A stretch of 64,000 nt of DNA from NCBI GenBank assembly GCA_005503085.1, contig SCOI01000002.1:124001-188000 (forward strand), written 5' to 3'. The translations under genes and the position numbers were made by a program. This DNA is from Burkholderiales bacterium C2. Its GTDB lineage: Bacteria > Pseudomonadota > Gammaproteobacteria > Burkholderiales > Burkholderiaceae_C. The notes beneath the pieces were generated by a model that ran no database searches, was not told the origin of the DNA, and worked only from the letters and a program-made list of their open reading frames with translations. Positions 39,184-49,126 of the stretch are shown in pieces; position 1 is the stretch's first letter, and each line of letters starts with the position of its first letter.

Positions 39184-39215
39184 TGCAAAAGCAAAGGGCT
39201 CCCGAGGGAGCCCTT
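39184..39215 (-). terminator. Rho-independent terminator of the PEP-CTERM operon
   Basis: On the minus strand aagggctccc pairs with gggagccctt over a 2-base loop, then runs into a T-rich stretch (tttgcttttgc). It lies 37 bases past the stop of the second PEP-CTERM gene and before argJ on the same strand. Confidence 0.85.
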
Positions 39216-39251
39216 CAATGCCGAGGCAGCGAGGATTCAGAGCAGGACGGC

Positions 39252-39908
39252 TCAGCCGGCACGCTGGCGCCGACGCGCCACAAAACCGACAAGGCCCAAG
39301 CCAGCCAGAAGCATCGCGTAGGTGCCGGGCTCAGGAACTGCCGTGACAGTCACCAAGTCCTGGTAGTCCTGATGCTGCAGCTTGGTCAGTTGATACTTGG
39401 CCGGGCCTTGGTAGCTGTCTGCCGCATCCAGAAAGCCGTTCACCTTGTTCAGGAACGCGGTGTCCTCCTGGGCGGTGCTGTCCGCGTTCAGAAACGCGAA
39501 CTGGTAACTGCCCTGCGAAGCGTCGAGTTGTGCGCTCTGCTCGTGGGTGATTTCCCAGACTGCCGTCTGGAAAGCCGCGCGGTCCAGATCGGAACTCAAC
39601 AGACCGTAGCTGGTCGAAAACAGACCTTGCAATTGGCGCGACTGGGTGGAGCCAAAGCTGCCAGCGGTATAGCTCTGCACACCGGCGAGCGCATAGCTCT
39701 GGCCGATCTCCACACAGAAGGCTTCGAAGCTCGCGCCGCCCAGTGCCTTGTACTGCATGCCGCCACTCAGATAGTCTTCACTGACGGCACCGTCGGTGAC
39801 CATGGTGATCTCGGTGCCCAGGGTCTGGGTGTACTCGATGTCCAGCACCGCAGCGCTGGCGCTGCCGGCAGCCAGGACCAGGGCGCTTACTAGGATCTTG
39901 TTCATCAT
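39252..39908 (-). CDS. PEP-CTERM sorting-domain exported protein (second gene of pair)
   Basis: A 218-residue exported protein with a signal peptide (about 1-19, ending ASA), a Ser/Thr/Gln-rich body with one cysteine ([12 protein letters not shown]), and a C-terminal [19 protein letters not shown] segment followed by RRR. That tail is the PEP-CTERM signal recognised by exosortase, giving cell-surface delivery linked to exopolysaccharide. No exosortase is coded in this window. It follows another PEP-CTERM gene by 35 bases. The functional role of the body is not known. Confidence 0.9.
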   Translation of the reverse strand: MMNKILVSALVLAAGSASAAVLDIEYTQTLGTEITMVTDGAVSEDYLSGGMQYKALGGASFEAFCVEIGQSYALAGVQSYTAGSFGSTQSRQLQGLFSTSYGLLSSDLDRAAFQTAVWEITHEQSAQLDASQGSYQFAFLNADSTAQEDTAFLNKVNGFLDAADSYQGPAKYQLTKLQHQDYQDLVTVTAVPEPGTYAMLLAGLGLVGFVARRRQRAG

Positions 39909-39943
39909 GAGGCGTCTCGCTTGGAAGGATCGGCGTGTTCGGT

Positions 39944-40480
39944 TCAGCGGGCTGCGCGGCGGCGGCGCACCAGCGCCAGGGCGCCCAATGCCGTCACGGC
40001 CAGGGCCAGCGAGGCCGGTTCAGGCACAGCCTGCAGCGTGCCGGCACCAGACAGCGAGCTGTTGAACTTGCTGCTGTAGCTATTCATCTGCACCTTCACA
40101 TCCCAATCCCCGGCACTCAGCAGCACCGGGCTCAGGGCGTAGCTCCAACCCCAGTGCGTAACGTCAATCTTCTTGCCGGGTGTGACCCAATGGTCACCGG
40201 TGACGGACAGGAACTTGTACTCATCGTCCATCAGGTCGAACAGGTACTGTTCGCTGCCCTTGCTCAGAGTGATCGACTGGATGACCACGTTGTCCTTCTT
40301 GTTCGAGACGGACTTGAGGTAGCCGTTGAACAGCGATTGCTGGTCAACATGCAGCGTGTAGCTGGCCGACCAGGGCGCCTGTCCATCCAGGACTTTGGAG
40401 CCGAAGGTCACCGGCGAGGCCGATGCCAACGGGGCTGCCAAGGCCAGGATCAAGGGAAGAAGAGCAATGTGGGGCTTCAT
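39944..40480 (-). CDS. PEP-CTERM sorting-domain exported protein (first gene of pair)
   Basis: A 178-residue exported protein: signal peptide (about 1-21, ending SAS), a beta-rich body with many Ser, Lys and Val residues, and a C-terminal VPEPASLALAVTALGALAL followed by VRRRR. The body resembles small choice-of-anchor or lectin-like domains, but I cannot name it. It is the first gene of a two-gene operon that ends in an intrinsic terminator. A C5/G5 palindrome lies about 150 bases upstream. Confidence 0.9.
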   Translation of the reverse strand: MKPHIALLPLILALAAPLASASPVTFGSKVLDGQAPWSASYTLHVDQQSLFNGYLKSVSNKKDNVVIQSITLSKGSEQYLFDLMDDEYKFLSVTGDHWVTPGKKIDVTHWGWSYALSPVLLSAGDWDVKVQMNSYSSKFNSSLSGAGTLQAVPEPASLALAVTALGALALVRRRRAAR

Positions 40481-40628
40481 AGACAGGTTCTTGCGCCGGG
40501 TATTCTGTTGAAGTTCCGGTGCTGCGGACCTCCCGCACCGTTGAACTTCACTTTAGGGGGATGGCCTTGACATGCGCACCCCCCATCCACGGGCTTGGGC
40601 CTTGAAGTGTGCGAACTACGTCACATTC

Positions 40629-40646
40629 ACCCCCGGATAAGGGGGC
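40629..40646. promoter_or_regulatory. C5-N6-G5 palindrome upstream of the PEP-CTERM operon
   Basis: The block ccccc-ggataa-ggggg lies upstream of the PEP-CTERM genes, next to the secA stop. On the minus strand it reads ccccc-ttatcc-ggggg followed by tgaatgtgac. A very similar element sits upstream of the NarL-type response regulator at 62302. Candidate binding site; the link is inference. Confidence 0.45.
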
Positions 40647-40667
40647 TGAGCTGACGCAGCCGCCACC

Positions 40668-43409
<2,742 letters not shown>

Positions 43410-43662
43410 GCAGCGTGTCTGTCTTGGACTTGAAGGTAGGCGGACCAGGTCTGAGCCGCTGGCGTGCCCGCTAGAGGCAACGACGGGCGCGGCGATCAGC
43501 CCGTGGAGTTCTGTTCTTGCTTGTTCGACGGTTTCTACAGCTGAGGGCGTCGCGCCGGCTTGCAAGCCGGGTGCCGGCCTCGGCCTGCAGAAAAACCCGC
43601 CGAGTTTAGCATCGGCACCCCGCACGCCCGGGCCGGCCAGGCTGCGGGACTACACTGAGGCC

Positions 43663-44028
43663 ATGTCCACGACGACGCGCCCTCTGAGCCCTTATCGCCC
43701 GCGCCGCGCCGCCAAGCACGGCGGCCCCTCGGTGCCCGAGCCGATGCCGATCGAGCGGGCGATGAACGGCCATACGGGACTGGCGCGGCTGGGCCTGCTG
43801 CTGCAGGAATCGAACCGGCGCATGGCCATCGTCAGCGTCGCGCTGCCGGGCGCACTGACGCGCTTCGTGAAGCCGGGGCCTATCGATGAGGAGGGGTGGA
43901 CGCTGCTGGCCTCGAATGCCGCCGTGGCGGCCAAGCTGAGGCAGTTGCAGCCGCGGCTGCTGGAGCTGCTGGCCGAACAAGGCATCCCCGCCGCCAAGCT
44001 GCGCATCAAGGTGATGCAGCCCGGCTGA
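43663..44028 (+). CDS. DUF721 / DciA-like protein
   Basis: A 121-residue protein. Residues about 28-118 match DUF721, with LARLGLLLQESNRRMAIVSVAL and LRQLQPRLLELLAEQGIPAAKLRIKV. DUF721 includes DciA, which helps load the replicative helicase DnaB in bacteria that lack DnaC. The N-terminal 25 residues are basic and disordered-looking. It lies divergent from secA, a common setting in betaproteobacteria. The DciA role is by family, not shown here. Confidence 0.83.
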   Translation: MSTTTRPLSPYRPRRAAKHGGPSVPEPMPIERAMNGHTGLARLGLLLQESNRRMAIVSVALPGALTRFVKPGPIDEEGWTLLASNAAVAAKLRQLQPRLLELLAEQGIPAAKLRIKVMQPG

Positions 44029-44052
44029 GGATGGTGTTGGGCGCGGGAAGAA

Positions 44053-44128
44053 TGGTGCCGGCTATCGGATTCGAACTGATGACCTACCGCTTACAAGGCG
44101 GTTGCTCTACCAACTGAGCTAAGCCGGC
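44053..44128 (-). tRNA. tRNA-Thr (anticodon UGU)
   Basis: On the minus strand a 76-base cloverleaf with encoded CCA: acceptor GCCGGCT / AGCCGGC, discriminator A, D-arm with AGCTCAGTTGGTAGAGC, anticodon stem ACCGC/GCGGT around loop CTTGTAA giving TGT, and T-arm GTTCGAATCC. The anticodon reads ACA-type threonine codons. It lies downstream of sspB on the same strand. No integrase or repeated tRNA end is nearby. Confidence 0.95.
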
Positions 44129-44191
44129 ACGGGCTTGATGCGAGGGCGCATTGTAGGGGCAAAAAACCAGCCCTACCCCGACCCCCGGCAA

Positions 44192-44761
44192 CTATTTGAC
44201 GCGCTTGAGCGCCGGGCGACCGCCACCGGATGCCGGGCCGCCGGAATCATCCGGACCGGGCTCGGTGACCGGGTCGGCCGCCTTGGGCTGGTCCTGTGGT
44301 TCGGCCGGACCGGGCGCCAGCCGCAGGCCTCGCGCGGGCGGACGCACCGGCGGGCTTGGCACGGCTGCGGCCACCGGCGAGGTGCTGCCGGCCAGGCTCA
44401 AAGGCGCGCTCGGCGCATCGGCGCTGGGCGCGGGAAAGGCCATGCCCTGGCCGTTCTCGCGTGCATAGATCGCCACCACATGATCGACCGGCACGACGAT
44501 CTCGCGCGCAACGCCGCCGAAGCGAGCCTTGAACTGGATGAACTCGTTGCCGAGCTCCAGCCCGCTGGTCGCGTCGAAACCGACGTTCAGCACGATTTCG
44601 TTATTGCTGACGTACTCGTTCGGGACCTGCACGAAACGATCCACATGCACCGCGATATAGGGCGTGAAGCCGTTGTCGGTGCACCAGTCGTGCAGGGCCC
44701 GTATCAGGTACGGCCGGGTCGAGGTGCTGGCGGCCGTGCCGCCATCGGAGCTTTGATCCAT
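44192..44761 (-). CDS. sspB: ClpXP protease specificity-enhancing factor SspB
   Basis: A 189-residue adaptor. The folded part (about 12-120) has TSTRPYLIRALHDWCTDNG, VNVGFDATSGLELGNE-like strands and FGGVAREIVVPVDHVVAIYA. A long Pro/Ala-rich linker leads to the extreme C-terminus GGRPALKRVK, which fits the ClpX-docking (XB) peptide of SspB. It delivers ssrA-tagged proteins to ClpXP. It follows sspA by 11 bases, the standard order. Confidence 0.95.
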   Translation of the reverse strand: MDQSSDGGTAASTSTRPYLIRALHDWCTDNGFTPYIAVHVDRFVQVPNEYVSNNEIVLNVGFDATSGLELGNEFIQFKARFGGVAREIVVPVDHVVAIYARENGQGMAFPAPSADAPSAPLSLAGSTSPVAAAVPSPPVRPPARGLRLAPGPAEPQDQPKAADPVTEPGPDDSGGPASGGGRPALKRVK

Positions 44762-44772
44762 GGGGTCGCAGT

Positions 44773-45390
44773 TTACTTGCGCATCACCTTCTCGGACGGC
44801 GTCAGCGCCTCGATATAGGCCGGGCGCGAGAAGATGCGCTCGGCATACTTCAGCAGCGGCAAGGCGTTCTTCGACATGTCGATGCCGTAGTAGTCCAGGC
44901 GCCACAGCAGCGGTGCGATGGCCACGTCGAGCATCGAGAAGTCGTCGCCCAGCATGTACTTGTTCTTCAGGAAGATGGGCGCGAGCTGGGTCAGGCGGTC
45001 GCGGATCTGGGCGCGCGCCTTTTCCAGCTGCTTGTCGGTCGCCTTGACGGCTTGCGAGCGGCCTTCCAGCACATTGACGTGAGCGAACAGCTCCTTCTCG
45101 AAATTGAGCAGGAACAGGCGCACGCGGGCGCGGGCCACCGGGTCGCCGGGCATCAGCTGCGGATGCGGGAAGCGCTCGTCAATGTACTCGTTGATGATGT
45201 GCGACTCATACAGGATCAGGTCGCGTTCGACGAGGATGGGCACCTCGTTGTAGGGGTTCATCAGCGCGATGTCTTCGGGCTTGGCGAACAAGTCCACATC
45301 ACGGATCTCAAAGTCCATGCCCTTCTCGAACAGCACGAAGCGGCAGCGGTGCGAATAAGGGCAGGTAGTTCCAGAATAAAGCACCATCAT
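44773..45390 (-). CDS. sspA: Stringent starvation protein A (GST-fold)
   Basis: A 205-residue protein with a glutathione-S-transferase fold: thioredoxin-like N-terminal half (MVLYSGTTCPYSHRCRFVLFEKG, then NEVPILVERDLILYESHIINEYID) and helical C-terminal half (MLGDDFSMLDVAIAPLLWRLDYYG). SspA binds RNA polymerase in the stringent and stationary-phase response rather than acting as a transferase. It is paired with sspB downstream and follows the petABC operon on the same strand. Confidence 0.94.
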   Translation of the reverse strand: MMVLYSGTTCPYSHRCRFVLFEKGMDFEIRDVDLFAKPEDIALMNPYNEVPILVERDLILYESHIINEYIDERFPHPQLMPGDPVARARVRLFLLNFEKELFAHVNVLEGRSQAVKATDKQLEKARAQIRDRLTQLAPIFLKNKYMLGDDFSMLDVAIAPLLWRLDYYGIDMSKNALPLLKYAERIFSRPAYIEALTPSEKVMRK

Positions 45391-45454
45391 GGCGGCAGGC
45401 TCCCGAGAAGGTCGGTGGGTGATTCACGGGCTCATGCTGGATGAGCACCGCACA

Positions 45455-45492
45455 AAATGCAAACGCAGTGGAGGCCGAGGCGCCCCACTGCG
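45455..45492 (-). terminator. Probable terminator after petC
   Basis: On the minus strand cgcagtgg pairs with ccactgcg around a 13-base loop and is followed by TTTGCATTTT. It lies about 37 bases past the petC stop. A second GC-only hairpin (ggcccggc/gccgggcc) precedes it. Confidence 0.6.
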
Positions 45493-45528
45493 GTCAACTC
45501 AGGCCCGGCCAAGCCGGGCCCGCAAGGC

Positions 45529-46311
45529 TTACTTCACGTCTTTCCAGTAAGACGCGTTCAGACGCCAGGCGAACAGCGTGAACACACTGAGGAACAGCAG
45601 CACCAGCACACCCAGACGGAAGCGCTGGGACTGAGCCGGCTCGCCCATCCACTGCAGATAGGCGACCAGATCGGCCATCGCCTCGTCGAACTGCTGCGGG
45701 TTCAGCTTGCCCGGGGTCAGCTGCTCGTAGCCCTTGAACACATGGACGGTCTTGCTGGCGTCATGCGGATCGGGTTCGTCGGCGAACTTGGCAGCGCGCT
45801 GGCCCTGCAGCTCCCACAGCACATGCGGCATCGCCACACTGGGGAAGGCCATATTGTTCCAGCCGGTGGCCTTGGTGTCGTCGCGGTAGTAGGTGCGCAG
45901 ATAGGTGTACAGATAGTCCGCACCCGAGCCCTGGCCCGCCGCCGCGCGCGAGCGCGCGATCACGGTGAGATCCGGCGGCGTGGCACCGAAGAAGTCCTTG
46001 GCCTGCTTGGGGTCCAGCGAGATCTTCATCGTGTCGCCGACCTTGTCGCTGGCGAACATCAGATTGCCCTTGATCTGCGCCTCGCTCAGGCCGATGTCGG
46101 CCAGCCGGTTGTAGCGCATGAAGGCGGCCGAGTGGCAGTTCAGGCAGTAGTTGACGAAGAGCTTGGCGCCGTTTTGCAGCGCGGCCATGTCCGTCATCTT
46201 CTCCTTGGGGAACTTGTCCCACTCGATGCCGCCGCCGGCGGCCGAGGCGCCCGATACCAGCCCGGCGCTCAGCGCCAGCGAGGTCAGCAGCGTAGCAATG
46301 AATTTTTTCAT
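45529..46311 (-). CDS. petC: Cytochrome c1 of the bc1 complex
   Basis: A 260-residue haem protein with a signal peptide (about 1-24, ending ASA). The haem c attachment site is CLNCH (C56, C59, H60), and the axial Met is expected in the later conserved region near AFPSVAMPHVLWE. A single C-terminal membrane helix (about 232-250, LGVLVLLFLSVFTLFAW) anchors it. It passes electrons from the Rieske protein to soluble cytochrome c. Third gene of petABC, 17 bases after petB. Confidence 0.97.
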   Translation of the reverse strand: MKKFIATLLTSLALSAGLVSGASAAGGGIEWDKFPKEKMTDMAALQNGAKLFVNYCLNCHSAAFMRYNRLADIGLSEAQIKGNLMFASDKVGDTMKISLDPKQAKDFFGATPPDLTVIARSRAAAGQGSGADYLYTYLRTYYRDDTKATGWNNMAFPSVAMPHVLWELQGQRAAKFADEPDPHDASKTVHVFKGYEQLTPGKLNPQQFDEAMADLVAYLQWMGEPAQSQRFRLGVLVLLFLSVFTLFAWRLNASYWKDVK

Positions 46312-46328
46312 TCTTGGAACTCCGATGC

Positions 46329-47729
46329 TCAGTGGGCGTGGAAGGTCACACGGTCAGGCACGGGCTTGGGCGTGCCCAGCTTGCTCCACCAGGGCATCAG
46401 CAGGAAGAAGCCGAAATAGAACAGCGTGCCGATCTGCGCGATCAAGGTGCCGATATCGCTGGGCGGCTTGATGCCCAGATAGCCCAGCACCAGGAAGAAC
46501 ACGACAAACACGGCGTACACATACTTGTGCCAGTCCGGGCGATAGCGGATCGACTTGACCGGGCTGTGATCCAGCCAAGGCAGGAAGAACAGGATCACGA
46601 CCGCGCCGCCCATCACGACCACGCCCCAGAACTTGGCGTCGAAGGTCTTCAGCAAGGCCATCGCGACCAGGGCCACCACGGTGGCGGCAATCTTGCCCTT
46701 GGTCGAGAAACCGCTCTTCAGCCAGGCCAGCACCACCGCCGCGCCGACCAGACCCACCAGCACATTGACCATCGGGTCAGTGGTGGCGCGCAGCATCGAG
46801 TAGTAGGGCGTGAAGTACCAGACCGGGGCAATGTGCGCCGGCGTCTTCAGTGGGTCGGCCGGGATGAAGTTGTTGTACTCCAGGAAGTAGCCGCCCATCT
46901 CCGGGGCAAAGAAGATGATGGCGGTGAACACCATCAGGAACAGGCCGACGCCGAAGATGTCGTGCACCGTGTAGTAGGGGTGGAAGGCGATGCCGTCCAG
47001 CGGCTTGCCCGACGCATCCTTCTTGGCCTTGATCTCGACGCCGTCCGGGTTGTTCGAGCCGACCTCGTGCAGCGCGATGATGTGCGCCACCACCAGGCCC
47101 AGCAACACCAGCGGGATCGCGATGACGTGGAAGCTGAAGAAGCGGTTCAGCGTCGCATCGCTGACGACGAAGTCGCCACGGATCAGCAGGGCCAGGTCTT
47201 CACCGACGAAAGGCACGGCGGCGAACAGGTTCACGATCACCTGCGCGCCCCAGTAGGACATCTGGCCCCAGGGCAGCAGATAGCCCATGAAGGCCTCGCC
47301 CATCAGGCACAGGAAGATGCCGCAACCGAAGATCCAGACCAGCTCGCGCGGCTTGCGGTAGGACCCGTAGATCAGGCCGCGGAACATGTGCAGATAGACC
47401 ACGACGAAGAAGGCCGAGGCCCCGGTCGAGTGCATATAGCGGATCAGCCAGCCCCAGGGCACATCACGCATGATGTACTCGACCGAAGCGAAGGCCAGCG
47501 CCGCGTCCGGCTTGTAGTGCATCACCAGGAAGATGCCGGTGACGATCTGGATCACCAGCACCAGCAGGGCCAGCGAGCCGAAGATGTACCACCAGTTGAA
47601 GTTCTTCGGTGCGTAGTATTCGGAGAGATGCTCTTTGTAGAGCTTGGATGCTGGGAAACGGTTGTCCACCCAGGTCAGCAGCTTTTCGCCGATCGGAGCA
47701 CCGGCGGGAGCTTCTTTGAATTCAGCCAT
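46329..47729 (-). CDS. petB: Cytochrome b of the bc1 complex
   Basis: A 466-residue integral membrane subunit with eight to nine helices. The haem-binding His residues lie in helices around MRYMHS-like segments (WLIRYMHSTGASAFFVVVYLHMFRG and HVIAIPLVLLGLVVAHIIALHEVG). The quinol-site signature PPEW-like region is near PLKTPAHIAPVWYFTPYY. It oxidises ubiquinol and reduces quinone in the Q cycle. It sits 21 bases after petA and 17 before petC. Confidence 0.97.
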   Translation of the reverse strand: MAEFKEAPAGAPIGEKLLTWVDNRFPASKLYKEHLSEYYAPKNFNWWYIFGSLALLVLVIQIVTGIFLVMHYKPDAALAFASVEYIMRDVPWGWLIRYMHSTGASAFFVVVYLHMFRGLIYGSYRKPRELVWIFGCGIFLCLMGEAFMGYLLPWGQMSYWGAQVIVNLFAAVPFVGEDLALLIRGDFVVSDATLNRFFSFHVIAIPLVLLGLVVAHIIALHEVGSNNPDGVEIKAKKDASGKPLDGIAFHPYYTVHDIFGVGLFLMVFTAIIFFAPEMGGYFLEYNNFIPADPLKTPAHIAPVWYFTPYYSMLRATTDPMVNVLVGLVGAAVVLAWLKSGFSTKGKIAATVVALVAMALLKTFDAKFWGVVVMGGAVVILFFLPWLDHSPVKSIRYRPDWHKYVYAVFVVFFLVLGYLGIKPPSDIGTLIAQIGTLFYFGFFLLMPWWSKLGTPKPVPDRVTFHAH

Positions 47730-47750
47730 GTTGACCTCTGTCCTTTAGCT

Positions 47751-48347
47751 TCAGGCTTGCTTGTCTTCACCAATCAAGAGCTTGGTGTCGGACAGGTACA
47801 TGTGGGGGGGCACTTCGAGGTTGTCGGGCGCCGGCTTGTTCTTGAAGACGCGACCGGCCATATCGAAGGTCGAGCCGTGGCAGGGGCACAGGAAGCCGCC
47901 ATGCCAGTCGTCCGGCAGCGAGGGCTGCGCGCCGGTCTGGAACTTGTCGCTGGGCGAGCAGCCCAGATGCGAGCAGATGCCCACGACCACCAGATACTCC
48001 GGCTTGATCGCGCGCGCCTCGTTCTTGGCGTAGGCAGGCGTCGGATAGGCGGTGCGATCCGAGGCCGGATCGGCCAGCTGCGGGTCGATGCCCTTCAGCG
48101 CCGCCAGCTGCTCGGGCGTGCGACGCACCACCCAGACCGGCTTGCCGCGCCACTCCACGGTGAGCTTCTCACCCGGCTTCAGGGCGCTGATATCGACTTC
48201 AACGGCAGCTCCGGCGGCCTTGGCGCGCTCGGAGGGCGTGAAAGTACTGACAAAGGGCACGGCGGTGGCAACGCCGCCAACGGCGCCGGCACAACCGGTG
48301 GCGATGAGCCAGGTGCGCTTGCCTTGGTCCACTTGCTGGTCACTCAT
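47751..48347 (-). CDS. petA: Rieske iron-sulfur subunit of the bc1 complex
   Basis: A 198-residue protein starting MSDQQVDQGKRTWLIATGCAG with a Tat-type N-terminal anchor (KRTWLI with a hydrophobic helix to about residue 36). The 2Fe-2S ligands are in CSHLGC and CPCHGS. The anchor would be inserted via the Tat system coded at 56-58 kb here. It starts the petABC operon; a 180-bp gap separates it from the divergent mscL gene. Confidence 0.97.
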   Translation of the reverse strand: MSDQQVDQGKRTWLIATGCAGAVGGVATAVPFVSTFTPSERAKAAGAAVEVDISALKPGEKLTVEWRGKPVWVVRRTPEQLAALKGIDPQLADPASDRTAYPTPAYAKNEARAIKPEYLVVVGICSHLGCSPSDKFQTGAQPSLPDDWHGGFLCPCHGSTFDMAGRVFKNKPAPDNLEVPPHMYLSDTKLLIGEDKQA

Positions 48348-48527
48348 GAGGGTCCTCAAACGAGACTTCTGATCGGGGGCAACCGAGGATTCTAACGGAC
48401 GCCATCGCTTCCAACCATTGGAGACGACGCGAAGCGCGCCTCATGCGCACCACAGAAGCCGTATTCGACCCGATTTCGCGCGCCGCAGCGCGGGCACAAT
48501 CCCGGCATTGCTACAGAGGAGAGACCC

Positions 48528-48971
48528 ATGGGGTTCATGACGGAGTTCAAGGAGTTTGCGGTCAAGGGCAATGTCGTCGACCTAGCGGTGGGCGTCATCA
48601 TCGGCGCCGCATTCGGCAAGATTGTCGATTCGGTCGTCAATCATTTGATCATGCCGCTGGTCGGGCGCGTGGTCGGTGGCCTGGACTTTTCCAACTACTT
48701 CATCATGCTGGCCGATCCGCCGGCCGACTTCAAAGGCCCGATGAGCTTCGAGGCCCTCAGCAAGGCCGGCGTGCCTTTGTTCGCCTATGGCAGCTTCCTG
48801 ACCGTGTTGCTGAACTTCATCATCCTGGCCTTCATCATTTTCCTGATGGTCAAGCAGATCAACCGCCTCAAGCGCGAGAGCGCGCCCGCGCCGGCGCCGA
48901 CCGAACCGGCCCCGACACCCGAGGACATCCAGCTGCTGCGCGAAATCCGTGACGCCCTGCAGCGCCGCTGA
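48528..48971 (+). CDS. mscL: Large-conductance mechanosensitive channel MscL
   Basis: A 147-residue protein with a strong ribosome site (aggagag) before the ATG. The first helix contains [22 protein letters not shown], with the Gly-rich pore lining; a second membrane helix lies near residues 86-107 ([19 protein letters not shown]). The C-terminal bundle follows a Pro/Ala-rich stretch. It opens under membrane tension to release solutes in osmotic downshock. Alone on the plus strand, divergent from petA. Confidence 0.97.
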   Translation: MGFMTEFKEFAVKGNVVDLAVGVIIGAAFGKIVDSVVNHLIMPLVGRVVGGLDFSNYFIMLADPPADFKGPMSFEALSKAGVPLFAYGSFLTVLLNFIILAFIIFLMVKQINRLKRESAPAPAPTEPAPTPEDIQLLREIRDALQRR

Positions 48972-49126
48972 GCAGCAGTAAGCAGCGGTAACAGGCAGCG
49001 GCCTGTCAGTTATTTGGCAGCGCCGCGCCGGTGCTCGCACGCCCTCGCCGGCTCGACGCAGGCTTTGGCGCGATACTTGCCGATATAAGCTGTGGCAAAT
49101 TGGCCACAGGCGGTCCACACGCAGCC

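Noticed and set aside
43410-43625. 72-codon upstream extension of SecA
   Set aside because: SecA starts MLPKLL; the extension has no similarity to the family.
44053-44128. tRNA-Thr as an integration site
   Set aside because: No integrase, no repeated tRNA 3' end and no foreign-looking block next to it.
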